Positions 35,696 through 44,355 of a stretch of 64,000 nt of DNA are shown here, in pieces; within the stretch, counting starts at the first letter, position 1, and the number at the start of each line of letters is the position of its first letter. Position numbers and translations under genes: made by a program. The notes below the pieces were generated by a model, which was not told the DNA's origin, searched no databases, and saw nothing but the letters and a program-made list of their open reading frames with translations. Source of the DNA: RBG-16-64-43 sp964353865 (GTDB taxonomy: Bacteria; Chloroflexota; Anaerolineae; Anaerolineales; RBG-16-64-43); contig CAYGXJ010000081.1 of assembly GCA_964353865.1 (NCBI GenBank), positions 1 to 64,000 of the forward strand, read 5' to 3'.

Positions 35696-37582
35696 TTAGG
35701 GAGCCGTGCCCGGTTCGGAGGCCGGCGCCTCAAGCGGCAGAGTCACGGTGAAAATGGTACCGCGCCCTTCCTCACTTTGCACGCTGACCAGCCCGCCAAA
35801 GGAATCCACCAGACGTTTGACGATGCTCAGGCCCAGGCCGGTGCCCACAATTCCGGAGTGACGCGCATTGGAAGCGCGAAAGAACTCTTCCCACAAGCGC
35901 GGCATCTCATCGCGCGGGATGCCCATGCCGGTATCGGCGATCACCACCTCGGCCGAGGTGGCGCGCAGACCGACGCGGACCTCCACCTGCCCGTCGGCCG
36001 GGGTGTATTTGACCGCGTTGCCAATCAGGTTCTCAAGGACGCCCGCCAACCCGTCGGGGGTCGCGCGCACGTCCACCCTCTCGCGCGGCAAGCGAACGCG
36101 CAGCTCCACCCGCTTAACTTTGGCGGCCGCCGCGTGCTGCTCGACCGCCCACTGCACCACCGGCTTGAGCTCCACCGCCTCGGTGTGCTCCTCAAAGCCC
36201 ATCGTCTTGGTGGCCGCCAGCGCCAGCAGGTCGCCAATGAGTGCCATGAGACGGTCGAGGCGGCCGAGCACGCGTGCGATAATGTCCTTCTGTTTGTCGC
36301 TCATCTCGCCCGACATCCCACCCAGCATGACCCGCAGCAAGCTCTGCGCGCCGCCCACCGGCGAGCGCAGCTCGTGGGTCACCGTGCGCACGAACTCCGC
36401 GCGGGCCTCGTCGGCCTGCTGCAGTGCCTCGTGCGCCTGAGCGTTTTCGATAGCCACGGCTCCCTCGCGTGCGATCGCTGTGACGTAGTCCGCGTCGGCC
36501 AGGGTGAAGCGCCGTGGCTGATCGGCGTACACGCGCAACACTCCCAGCGGGCGCGTGCGGCCCATGATCGGGACCACTAAGATACTGAGAATACCCTCCT
36601 GAATGATCTCGTCGGGATACTGCAAGCGGTCGTCGGCCAGCACATCATTGACGATGACCGGCGTCCCCGAGAGCACCTCGCGATCCATAGGGCTGCGCGA
36701 AAGATCCACCGGCCCTTTGCGCTGGTATTCCGCACGCAGCCCATAAGAGGCCGCCAGGATGAGCCTCTCGCCCGTTTCATCCAGCAGACGGATGGAGGCG
36801 CGCCCAGTGGAGAGCACGTGTGCGGCGTTCCGCGCCAGGCGTTCGAGCACCTGCGGCAGGCTGAGCGTCGACGAAACGGCTTGCGTCGCCTGCAGCAGGC
36901 CCGCCACCTGTCGTTCGCGTTCGCGCAGGCGGTCCATGATCGAGGCGCTCAGCACGACGGTCGCCGCGGCTGCCATCCCGAAGAACCCGATTTGGGCCAG
37001 GATGAAAAGCGGCTGCCGGTAGAGGTCGGGGGGCAGGAAGGGCAGCGCCGGCAGGTTGGGCAGCACTCCGGAGGCTTCGGCGAGGGCCAGCAGGATGAGC
37101 GCTCCCAGACCGATGCCCACGGTGAGCAACGGGTGGGTTCCCGGGAACAGGATGGCCCCGATCAGCATGTGGATGAGGAAAAAAGGAATCGCCGGGCTGG
37201 TCAGGCCTCCGGTCAGGTGCAGGAAGACGGCCATCGCCATCCAGTCGAGTGCCACCTGGAGAAGCACCAGGCGCCGGATGCGCCGCGAATACACCGCCGC
37301 ATCGTCCGAGAAGATCCGCCCAGTGAGCCACAAGAGCACAAGATTGTAGAAGAGAATAGTGAGGCCAAGCGCAACAAGCGGCGTTTCGGGGATCGGCAAA
37401 CCCAGCAGTCGAACGGAAGCCAGCGCGCCGATGAGCACGCCGGTGCCGGCCAGCCAGCGAATCTGAACCAGACGCGCACTGGTGCTGGCTATATCGCCCG
37501 GAAGCAGCCCGTCGTGCCGACTGGCGGGGATGTCGTTCTTGGGCGGGACCGCGGACGAGTCCGCCTCAGGTGGTTCGGTCAC
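35696..37582 (-). CDS. Membrane sensor histidine kinase with GAF domain
   Basis: The 628-aa product has six predicted helices (about 30-200), a GAF domain (about 215-365; LPQVLERLARNAAHVLSTGRASIRLLDE, GVLRVYADQPRRFTLADADYVTAIAREGAVAIENA) and a HisKA domain (FVRTVTHELRSPVGGAQSLLR, phospho-acceptor His). The HATPase domain follows (LIGNAVKYTPADGQVEV, IADTGMGIPRDEMPRLWEEFFR, GTGLGLSIVKRLVDSFGG). The start is GTG 37582. No response regulator is adjacent, so it is an orphan kinase. It diverges from the VIT/vWA gene. Confidence 0.94.
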   Translation of the reverse strand: MTEPPEADSSAVPPKNDIPASRHDGLLPGDIASTSARLVQIRWLAGTGVLIGALASVRLLGLPIPETPLVALGLTILFYNLVLLWLTGRIFSDDAAVYSRRIRRLVLLQVALDWMAMAVFLHLTGGLTSPAIPFFLIHMLIGAILFPGTHPLLTVGIGLGALILLALAEASGVLPNLPALPFLPPDLYRQPLFILAQIGFFGMAAAATVVLSASIMDRLRERERQVAGLLQATQAVSSTLSLPQVLERLARNAAHVLSTGRASIRLLDETGERLILAASYGLRAEYQRKGPVDLSRSPMDREVLSGTPVIVNDVLADDRLQYPDEIIQEGILSILVVPIMGRTRPLGVLRVYADQPRRFTLADADYVTAIAREGAVAIENAQAHEALQQADEARAEFVRTVTHELRSPVGGAQSLLRVMLGGMSGEMSDKQKDIIARVLGRLDRLMALIGDLLALAATKTMGFEEHTEAVELKPVVQWAVEQHAAAAKVKRVELRVRLPRERVDVRATPDGLAGVLENLIGNAVKYTPADGQVEVRVGLRATSAEVVIADTGMGIPRDEMPRLWEEFFRASNARHSGIVGTGLGLSIVKRLVDSFGGLVSVQSEEGRGTIFTVTLPLEAPASEPGTAP

Positions 37583-37775
37583 GAATCGACCTCTCGCGTG
37601 CGGCCAGGATCGCTATGCCCCCCTTGCCTGCGTTGCCAGCCTGGGCGACGCCGAAGGTGCGGACAACGCTGCCTGCCGATTCTAGCCCAAACCATCCACC
37701 TGCGGTGTGCGCGGCGGAACACCGCGCCGGCCACAGGCGTCTTAACCGGCAGACCCAGCAACCGGGAGGTGTGCC

Positions 37776-40163
37776 ATGCTGCGCCGACCTGCGTTCTCCG
37801 CCCTGCTCGCTGCGCTTTTCCTGCTCGCCCTGCCAGCTGCGGTTCACGCGGATGGCATCATCATCCCCGATCCTCCGCCGCCCGACTGTCTGCCCTTCGT
37901 GACTCCCCCCGATGCGATGCCAGCCTGGCCGACGCCGATCCCAATAACGATTTGCCCTCCCCGGCGGGAATTGGCCATCGTCTATCACCGTGTGACGGTC
38001 AGCATACAGGATCAGCTGGCGGTGACGCGCGTCGACCAGGCCTTTCGCAACGACAGCGGCGCCACCGTGGAGGGTATGTACGTCTTCCCGCTCCCGCCGG
38101 AGTCCTCCGTGACCCGCTTTTCGTTGTGGGTCGGCGGCGAGAAGGTGGAGGGCAAGGTTCTGACGGCCGAAGAGGCGCGTGCCATCTACGAAGACATCGT
38201 CCGCCGCCAGCGCGACCCGGCGCTGCTTGAGTACATCGACCGCGGCGCGGTGCAGGCACGCATCTTCCCCATCGCCCCGGGGGAGACGCGCCAGATCCAA
38301 CTCGAGTACACCCAGACTTTGCCGATGAACGACGGTTTGGTGCACTACCGCTACCCGCTCAACACCGAGAAGTTCTCGTCCCAACCGCTGGAGCAGGTGA
38401 GCATCGCGGTGAACGCGCGCTCGACTCAGGCGCTGCGTGCCATCTACTCCCCGTCGCATCCCATCTCCGTCACCCGCGACGGCGAACACAACTTCCGCGC
38501 CGGGTACGAAGCCTCCGGCGTGCGGCCCGACACCGACTTCGATCTGTACTACTCCACGGCCCAGAACGGCATCGGCCTCAACCTGATGACCTTTCACGAC
38601 CCGGCCGGCGGCGAGGCGGATGGCTTCTTCCTCATGCTCGTCTCGCCCGGGTTGGACACCGGCGACTCGCAGGTCGCCAAAGACGTTATCTTCGTCCTCG
38701 ACCGCTCGGGCAGCATGGACGGCGAGAAGTTCGATCAGGCGCAGCGGGCGGCGCAGTACGTGCTCGAGCATCTCAATTCGGAGGATCGCTTCGGGCTGAT
38801 CGCCTTCAGCACGGGCATGGAACCTTTTGCCAGTGACTTGCTGCCCGCCAGCCGGCGCAGCGAGGCGGAGCGGTGGATCGCCACGCTCTCGGCGGAAGGT
38901 TCAACCGACATTCACCGCGCACTGCTCGAGGCGGCGGCCATGGTGCGCCCCGGACGACCAACCTACTTGATCTTCCTCACCGACGGGTTGCCGACGGAGG
39001 GGGTCATCAATCGCGAACAGATACTGGAGGCCTTTGCCTCGGCCGCCCCTTCGACGGTCCGCCTGTTTGCCTTCGGCGTCGGTTACGACGTGGACACGGT
39101 GCTGCTCGACAGCCTGGCCCAGGCGCACCATGGCGCGACAACCTACGTCGCCCCGGGCGAGAGCCTCGACGAGGCCGTGTCCGCGTTCTACGCGCGTATC
39201 ACCAGCCCGGTGCTCACCGACCTGCATCTCGATTTCGGGCGTATCACGGCCTACGACTACTATCCGCAGGAGCTGCCCGATCTGTTCGGCGGAAGTCAGT
39301 TGGTGGTGGCCGGGCGCTACCGCGGCAACGGCAGCAGCACCATCACTCTCACCGGTCAGGTGAACAACCAATCGCGGTCGTTCGGCTACCCGGGGCAGAC
39401 CTTCTCCGCGAGCGGGGGCTTGAGTGCACTCTCGCGCCTGTGGGCCACGCGCAAGATTGGCCATCTGCTCAACGAGATCCGGCTGCATGGCGCGGAGCGC
39501 GAAATGGTGGATGCGGTCGTGGCGCTCAGCGTGCGCTACGGCATCGTCACACCTTACACCTCCTACTTGGTGACCGAGCCGGAGGCCTTGAGCGCCGACA
39601 GCCGACAACAGATCACCGATCAGGCGCTGCGCGAGCTTCAGGCGATGCCCACCCAGGTGGCCGGGGCACCGGCGGTGCAGAAGGCACAGGAACAATCCCA
39701 GTTGGCCGGCGCGCAGAGCGTTCTCGCCCCGAGCCTGCCCGAAGCGCAGGATGTGGTGCGCAACGCGGGCTCGCACAGCTTCGTGCTGCGTGGCGAGGTG
39801 TGGATCGACACGACCTTCGACGTCGGACGCATGCAGGCCGCACCCATCGCGTTCGGCTCGGCCGACTACTTCGAGTTGGCCGGGGTCTCGCCCGAGGTGG
39901 GCGCGGCGCTCGCTCTCGGCCCGCGGGTGATCGTCGTCTGGCAGGGCGTAGCCTACGAGATCGTAGCCGAGGGCGAACCCGTGGCGGCGGTGGACGTGCC
40001 GGAGCCGTTCAAGCCCGGACCGATCGACCCCTCGAACCCGCCGCTGCTGCCCGACCCGGCTCAACCCGTGCCCGCTACTCCGCTGTCATTCCCGTGTGCC
40101 TCGGCGTTGCTGCCGTTGGGCATGGTTGCGGCGCTTGGTATGGCAAAACTGCGAAAGAGGTAG
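37776..40163 (+). CDS. VIT and von Willebrand A domain surface protein
   Basis: The 795-aa exported protein has a signal peptide (FSALLAALFLLALPAAVHA) and a Pro-rich segment. A VIT domain spans about 65-190 (VTRVDQAFRNDSGATVEGMYVFPLPPESSVTRF, LTAEEARAIYEDI). A vWA domain begins near 300 with the metal site DRSGSM (about residue 309), then GSTDIHRALLEA and LTDGLPTEG. A C-terminal beta region follows, and the protein ends in one helix with a KLRKR stop, i.e. membrane anchoring. The VIT plus vWA order resembles inter-alpha-trypsin-inhibitor heavy chains. The bacterial function is unknown. Confidence 0.92.
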   Translation: MLRRPAFSALLAALFLLALPAAVHADGIIIPDPPPPDCLPFVTPPDAMPAWPTPIPITICPPRRELAIVYHRVTVSIQDQLAVTRVDQAFRNDSGATVEGMYVFPLPPESSVTRFSLWVGGEKVEGKVLTAEEARAIYEDIVRRQRDPALLEYIDRGAVQARIFPIAPGETRQIQLEYTQTLPMNDGLVHYRYPLNTEKFSSQPLEQVSIAVNARSTQALRAIYSPSHPISVTRDGEHNFRAGYEASGVRPDTDFDLYYSTAQNGIGLNLMTFHDPAGGEADGFFLMLVSPGLDTGDSQVAKDVIFVLDRSGSMDGEKFDQAQRAAQYVLEHLNSEDRFGLIAFSTGMEPFASDLLPASRRSEAERWIATLSAEGSTDIHRALLEAAAMVRPGRPTYLIFLTDGLPTEGVINREQILEAFASAAPSTVRLFAFGVGYDVDTVLLDSLAQAHHGATTYVAPGESLDEAVSAFYARITSPVLTDLHLDFGRITAYDYYPQELPDLFGGSQLVVAGRYRGNGSSTITLTGQVNNQSRSFGYPGQTFSASGGLSALSRLWATRKIGHLLNEIRLHGAEREMVDAVVALSVRYGIVTPYTSYLVTEPEALSADSRQQITDQALRELQAMPTQVAGAPAVQKAQEQSQLAGAQSVLAPSLPEAQDVVRNAGSHSFVLRGEVWIDTTFDVGRMQAAPIAFGSADYFELAGVSPEVGAALALGPRVIVVWQGVAYEIVAEGEPVAAVDVPEPFKPGPIDPSNPPLLPDPAQPVPATPLSFPCASALLPLGMVAALGMAKLRKR

Positions 40164-40168
40164 AGCCC

Positions 40169-40188
40169 TCACCACAGAGAACACAGAG
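40169..40188 (+). repeat. Short interspersed repeat, copy 1
   Basis: TCACCACAGAGAACACAGAG, 20 bases, recurs with one change at 40970-40989. Similarity between the copies appears again downstream (CAAGGTCTTTGGACTCGGGTG here against CAAGGTTTGGAGCCCGGATG), so these are two diverged copies of one element of about 100 bases. Confidence 0.7.
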
Positions 40189-40219
40189 CACATCTGTGGA
40201 AGAGAACCAATCTCCAGAG

Positions 40220-40253
40220 AGACCTTGGCCCTGCAGGTGCAGGGCCAAGGTCT
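40220..40253 (+). repeat. 16-bp inverted repeat inside repeat copy 1
   Basis: AGACCTTGGCCCTGCA (40220-40235) and TGCAGGGCCAAGGTCT (40238-40253) are exact reverse complements with only two bases between them, followed by TTGG. The position 57 bases past the VIT/vWA stop would also suit a terminator, but the lack of a T run and the neighbouring repeat favour a REP- or MITE-like unit. Confidence 0.65.
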
Positions 40254-40350
40254 TTGGACTCGGGTGATTGACATGGCTTGCGTCGGATTGTAGAGTTGAC
40301 GCACTGGCCAGCCGCCATCGCGCACAGCTCATGGCCGGCAAGGAGGCACA

Positions 40351-40944
40351 ATGAGCGCCCCACGCAAACCACCGGGAACGCTGACCTTTCGCCCGGTTAC
40401 CCCATCGCGCTGGAAGGACTTGGAAACCTTGTTCGGCAAGCATGGCGCCTGCGCCGGGTGCTGGTGCATGTGGTGGCGCCTGCCGCGCGCTGAGTTCAAC
40501 GCCAAGCGTGGCGCGGGGGCCAAACGCGGTCTCAAGCGATTGGTGATCGAGGGCAAGGCCCCCGGCGTTCTGGCCTACGTGGATGGCGTGCCCGCCGCCT
40601 GGTGCAGCATCGCTGCGCGCCGCCAGTTCCCCGGGCTCGAGCGATCGCGCGTCCTCGCGCCGCTGGATAGCACGCCGGTGTGGTCCGTGGTGTGCTTCTT
40701 CGTCGCGCGTCCCTTCCGCCGGCAGGGGCTGACCGCCAAAGTGCTTGCGGCCTCTACCGAGTTCGCGCACCGCCGGGGCGCACGCGTCGTCGAAGGTTAC
40801 CCGGTGGATATGCGCGGCAAGGTTTCCCCGGACCCGTGGGTCTTTACCGGGCTGCTTTCAGCATTCGTCCAGGCCGGGTTTGTGGAGGTGGCGCGCCGCT
40901 CCCCCACCCGGCCCATTATGCGCCATGTTGCGGAGGGCAAGTGA
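40351..40944 (+). CDS. GNAT family N-acetyltransferase
   Basis: The 197-aa product is a compact acetyl-CoA-dependent acetyltransferase. Recognisable parts are GACAGCWCMWWRLPRAEFN near 31-50 (a Cys/Trp-rich motif of one uncharacterised GNAT branch), GVLAYVDGVPAAWCSIA (beta-strand 4 region), SVVCFFVARPFRRQGLTAKVLAASTEFAHRRGARVVEGYPVD (acetyl-CoA loop R-X-X-G-X) and a C-terminal GFVEVARRSPTRPIMR. AAGGAGG lies five bases before ATG 40351. The gene stands alone between the two copies of a short direct repeat, which suggests it could have arrived with them. The substrate is unknown. Confidence 0.88.
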   Translation: MSAPRKPPGTLTFRPVTPSRWKDLETLFGKHGACAGCWCMWWRLPRAEFNAKRGAGAKRGLKRLVIEGKAPGVLAYVDGVPAAWCSIAARRQFPGLERSRVLAPLDSTPVWSVVCFFVARPFRRQGLTAKVLAASTEFAHRRGARVVEGYPVDMRGKVSPDPWVFTGLLSAFVQAGFVEVARRSPTRPIMRHVAEGK

Positions 40945-41276
40945 TCTTGAACCCGAGAGCGCAGAGCTTTCACCACGGAGAACACAGAGTCCGCAGAGAC
41001 AGGTGTCACAAGGTTTGGAGCCCGGATGTGCAGGGCACTGTGCTGGTCTCCGTGGCCTGGATGTCCTTTGGAGTGAATTCAAAAGACGGAACATACGAGC
41101 ACGTCTGATGTCCACCCGCCGGCCAATTGCGTTCACGCGTCGGGAATGCCGTTGGGTTGATCGGTCCGGCGTGCCGTCATTTCGCGCATGAGGACGGTCG
41201 CCGACAGGACGGCCTGTGCCGTGAAGTCGTCCATTGCGAAAGTGGCGCGCTGCGTGAGCAGGGTGCCTGACGATCT
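40945..41276. other. Gene-free region holding repeat copy 2
   Basis: 332 bases without a credible gene. The first 100 or so belong to the repeat. The rest (about 41060-41276) shows no similarity, promoter or hairpin that could be recognised. Confidence 0.5.
40970..40989 (+). repeat. Short interspersed repeat, copy 2
   Basis: TCACCACGGAGAACACAGAG, same orientation as copy 1 with one difference (A to G). It starts 26 bases after the GNAT stop and is followed by CCGCAGAGACAGGTGTCACA and CAAGGTTTGGAGCCCGGATG. Confidence 0.7.
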
Positions 41277-41699
41277 TCAACGACACAGCCTGCATCGGGA
41301 AATCATCGATTGGGAGGCGAAAACCAGCGCACCCTGGAACGCACCAAGCGCTCCCAGTCCGAGCAGCCACCAGAGGTGGGCTCCGTAGGGAGCAACAAGC
41401 ACCGCATACAGGCTCAATCCTCCTCCCATGCCGGCCGCAAGTCCAATCGGCAGCAGCGCCAACCCGACCGTTGAGTGGGATACTAGCTCAAATGCCACAA
41501 CCACGCCTTGGATGAGCAGAAGGAAGAGAGCGATCGGAACAACCACGAGCAGGGCAACCAGCGGGGCCGGGAAGATCGGGCCATCGACGGCAAAGTAGTA
41601 CATGACTGCGATCGGCAGTGAGGCAACGAGATCCCCGGCGACCAGCCCGATCGATGAAGAAACAGCCGCTGCAATGATCTTCGTCAGCATACGCAGCAT
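41277..41699 (-). CDS. Membrane protein of unknown function
   Basis: The 140-aa product has about four hydrophobic helices: LTKIIAAAVSSSIGLVAGDLVASLPIAVMYYFAV, PLVALLVVVPIALFLLLIQGVVVAFELV, VGLALLPIGLAAGMGGGLSLYAVLV and LWWLLGLGALGAFQGALVF, with a short basic end (SMISRCRLCR). The start is ATG 41699; ATG 41690 is possible. No family was recognised and no ribosome site is evident. It follows a DUF4173 membrane gene in the same direction, 82 bases upstream of it on the chromosome. Confidence 0.6.
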   Translation of the reverse strand: MLRMLTKIIAAAVSSSIGLVAGDLVASLPIAVMYYFAVDGPIFPAPLVALLVVVPIALFLLLIQGVVVAFELVSHSTVGLALLPIGLAAGMGGGLSLYAVLVAPYGAHLWWLLGLGALGAFQGALVFASQSMISRCRLCR

Positions 41700-41780
41700 C
41701 GCCTTCTTCCGCCAATCAGCCCCTGAGGGGGCCCCAAGGCATACGCAGCCACCGGCACAACAAGAGGCATTGCAGCAGAG

Positions 41781-43355
41781 TCAATCAATATACGGCGCGT
41801 AGCACTCCCGCTCGTGGCCGTTCACCTCGACGTAGTGCAGGCCGTCACGTTCGTAGGTGCGGTAGGCCGCCAGCTCCTGCTCCTCCGATAGCATCAGCCG
41901 CTGCGCTCGCCAGGTCGCGAGGGTGAACGACGGCCAGGGCCGCGTGCGCTCATCGCCTGCGTCGAATGCAGCGCGGCAGGCAAGCACCCCGCCCACCTCC
42001 GCCTGCATCTCCCCGGACAGGCTGCGCTGCAGGTTCACCAGCGCCGGCACGGAATCCTCCGAGAGGCTGGCCAGGTAGCCCGTATCGAGATCCTCGCCGG
42101 CCAGCGCGCGTGCCACGTTCTGGTGGACGATGAACCCATCCACGTTGAGCGCCGCCAGCGAGAGGGCAAAGCCCAACGAGGCAACGAACGTCACCAAGGC
42201 AAACATCCTCAACCGCTGCATGAGGTCGAGCGCCAGCAGCGCGACGAGCCACGCCCCAAGCCAGATGATGAAGACGTGGGTGTACGTACGCAAGCGCGAG
42301 AAGCCGTAAGCCGTTTCGTAAAGCTGCAGGCGCAAGTAAGCCGAGACCAGAATGGCGATGACCAGCAGCACCAGCCCGGCTCCGAAGGCCGAGAACAATC
42401 GCTGCTCACGCCGCTCGCCGCGCCGCGTGAGGCTGGTCAGCCCGAGGAACAACATCTGGCTGAGCACCGCCACCGCCACGAGCTCGCCAAAGCCACGCCG
42501 GGCATACTCCGAGTAGGTGAATCCCTCTGCTGTGATGTTGGCCTGGCCGCCGAATAGGTAGCGGAACTGAATCGCAACGAAAGCCGCGAAGAGCAAGTCG
42601 ACGCTGGCGAGAATAATGCCGGCCTCGGTGAAGCCGAGGAAGCGCGGCAGCCACGGCTTCTCGAGCCCGATCAGTTTGTGCTCGCGGCTCGAGAAGAGAG
42701 CGTAGGCGAACACACCGACGAGCAGGAAGGTGCCGACCAGGATGTAGGCCAGGCGGAAGATGTACTCGGGCAGGTTCTCGATGCGTAGGAATTTGAGCAC
42801 CTGCTCCAGCCGGTTCGAGAACACCGGGTCCGCCGATGCCAAGAGAGCCGCGAACACGGCCAGGATAGGTAGCGCGAGCAACACACCCCGTACCACGGCC
42901 CAACCGCGCGGCGCACCGCGGCGAGGTTCGCCCGCGCTCACCGGCTGTGCCGGGCCTGCCTGCCAAAAGCGAATCGGCCCAGCCAACGTGTCGAGTGCAA
43001 GGCGCACGGCCCCCACCACGTAGTCGCTGACGCTGAAGCGCCACCAGGATCCGGCGATGAAAGAGTAAGCCAGCACGGCCATCAACCCTACGGTGGTGGC
43101 CATGCTCAGGAAGAGGGTCATCGACTCGGCTCTTAGGAAGGTCAGCGAGGCAAAGACCAGGATCAGCACGAGCAGCACCAGGTTGACCGGGGCCATGCGC
43201 ACCCGCTCCCGCCACGCAAGCAACAATCCACCGCCCAGACAGAGCAGGGCGAAGAGCGCGAACGAAATGCCCGGGGCCTTCTTCCAGAAGAGCAGATCGA
43301 AAGACCAGGCCACGACCAGGGCGGTAATCCAGAAGCGGTTGGGCGAAGTGCTCAT
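41781..43355 (-). CDS. DUF4173/DUF4153-type integral membrane protein
   Basis: The 524-aa product has about twelve helices. Diagnostic stretches include VVRGVLLALPILAVFAALLASADPVFSNRLEQVL, AGIILASVDLLFAAFVAIQFRYLFGGQANI and FTYSEYARRGFGELVAVAVLSQMLFLGL, which fit the DUF4173 family. A soluble C-terminal part of about 100 residues (NVARALAGEDLDTGYLASLSEDSVPALVNLQ onwards) contains Cys and Trp residues. ATG 43355 has a strong GAGGAGG site. The family is uncharacterised; members often neighbour regulators, and a two-component pair diverges here. Confidence 0.88.
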   Translation of the reverse strand: MSTSPNRFWITALVVAWSFDLLFWKKAPGISFALFALLCLGGGLLLAWRERVRMAPVNLVLLVLILVFASLTFLRAESMTLFLSMATTVGLMAVLAYSFIAGSWWRFSVSDYVVGAVRLALDTLAGPIRFWQAGPAQPVSAGEPRRGAPRGWAVVRGVLLALPILAVFAALLASADPVFSNRLEQVLKFLRIENLPEYIFRLAYILVGTFLLVGVFAYALFSSREHKLIGLEKPWLPRFLGFTEAGIILASVDLLFAAFVAIQFRYLFGGQANITAEGFTYSEYARRGFGELVAVAVLSQMLFLGLTSLTRRGERREQRLFSAFGAGLVLLVIAILVSAYLRLQLYETAYGFSRLRTYTHVFIIWLGAWLVALLALDLMQRLRMFALVTFVASLGFALSLAALNVDGFIVHQNVARALAGEDLDTGYLASLSEDSVPALVNLQRSLSGEMQAEVGGVLACRAAFDAGDERTRPWPSFTLATWRAQRLMLSEEQELAAYRTYERDGLHYVEVNGHERECYAPYID

Positions 43356-43611
43356 CCGAGCCTCCTCGACAATGGGGCACCGTGCCTGCCGGCACGGCGG
43401 CGCGCACACCCCTGATCCCCGGCGTGCTGGATCATTCTAGGGCAGCCCCAGCGCCCAAGCCAGCCCTCGGCGCACACGGTTAGCGCACCCAAGTGCTTGA
43501 CGAGAGCCCCGCCCGGGGGCATCGTGTAGAATCCAGGCACCCCGCGACAATCGCTGGCGAACAGCCAATCCCCCGGCCAGTGCGAGCGTTCCTCGGGCCG
43601 GCGGAGGCCGC

Positions 43612-44355
43612 ATGGAGAACTTGCTGCTCGTTGAAGACAGCCCCAACCTGCGCTCGGCGCTGTGTGAGGGGTTGGAACAAACCGGCAAAGTGCACGTCGT
43701 CCACGACGGGCCCAGCGGCGAAGAGGCGCTCGAGTACTGCTTGAGCCACGAACCGCCCTCGGCCGTGCTCATGGACGTGCAACTGGCCGGCCCCATGAAC
43801 GGCATCGAAGCCGCGGTTGCGTTGCGGCGCGAGTTTCCCCGCCTGCCGGTTGTCTTCTACTCCATCCAGGACGACGAGACCTACTATCGCGCCTTCCGCA
43901 CCGCTGGCATCCTCAGCCACTATGCCTATGTGCGCAAGTCGAACTACCTCCTGCCGGCGATGATCGTGCCTCTTCTGCGCGATGCGATCGCCGGCCGAAG
44001 CTTCATCGACCCGGAGATCGAGAGCCGAGTAGAAGAGGTACGCCACAAGGATGCCAACTCGCCGATGGCGCTGCTCGAACCGACCGAACAGGTTGTGGCG
44101 CGCATGCTGGCCGAGGGGCTGAGCAACGAGCAGATTGCGGCGCGGTTGGGCTTCCGGGACAAGCGCACCATCAGCCGCATGAACGGGCAGATCTACGCCG
44201 CCTGGGGGCTCAGCCAGACGCCCGTCGATGAGAAGGTGGCCCGCACACGCGCCGCGCTCATTGTGCGCGAGGGGCGGCTGCTCACCTGGGATGAGGACGG
44301 CACGCCTCGCGCGATGGATGCACAGGGACGATGGGTGATGCACAAATCCCCATGA
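43612..44355 (+). CDS. Two-component response regulator
   Basis: The 247-aa product has an N-terminal receiver domain (LLLVEDSPNLRSALCEGL, phospho-acceptor Asp 55 in AVLMDVQLAGPMNG, Lys in YVRKSNYLLP). The middle-to-C-terminal helix-turn-helix resembles LuxR/NarL (PTEQVVARMLAEGLSNEQIAARLGFRDKRTISRMNGQIYAAWGL). A tail of about 45 residues after it is unusual and may bind the kinase or a ligand (ALIVREGRLLTWDEDGTPRAMDAQGRW). The stop overlaps the kinase start as ATGA, so the pair is translationally coupled. Target genes are unknown. Confidence 0.93.
   Translation: MENLLLVEDSPNLRSALCEGLEQTGKVHVVHDGPSGEEALEYCLSHEPPSAVLMDVQLAGPMNGIEAAVALRREFPRLPVVFYSIQDDETYYRAFRTAGILSHYAYVRKSNYLLPAMIVPLLRDAIAGRSFIDPEIESRVEEVRHKDANSPMALLEPTEQVVARMLAEGLSNEQIAARLGFRDKRTISRMNGQIYAAWGLSQTPVDEKVARTRAALIVREGRLLTWDEDGTPRAMDAQGRWVMHKSP

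Noticed and set aside
36818..38230. 470-codon plus-strand open frame antisense to the histidine kinase and into the VIT/vWA gene
   Set aside because: Composition is Arg/Gly/Gln-rich without any motif, and it covers two convincing genes. It is a product of high GC.
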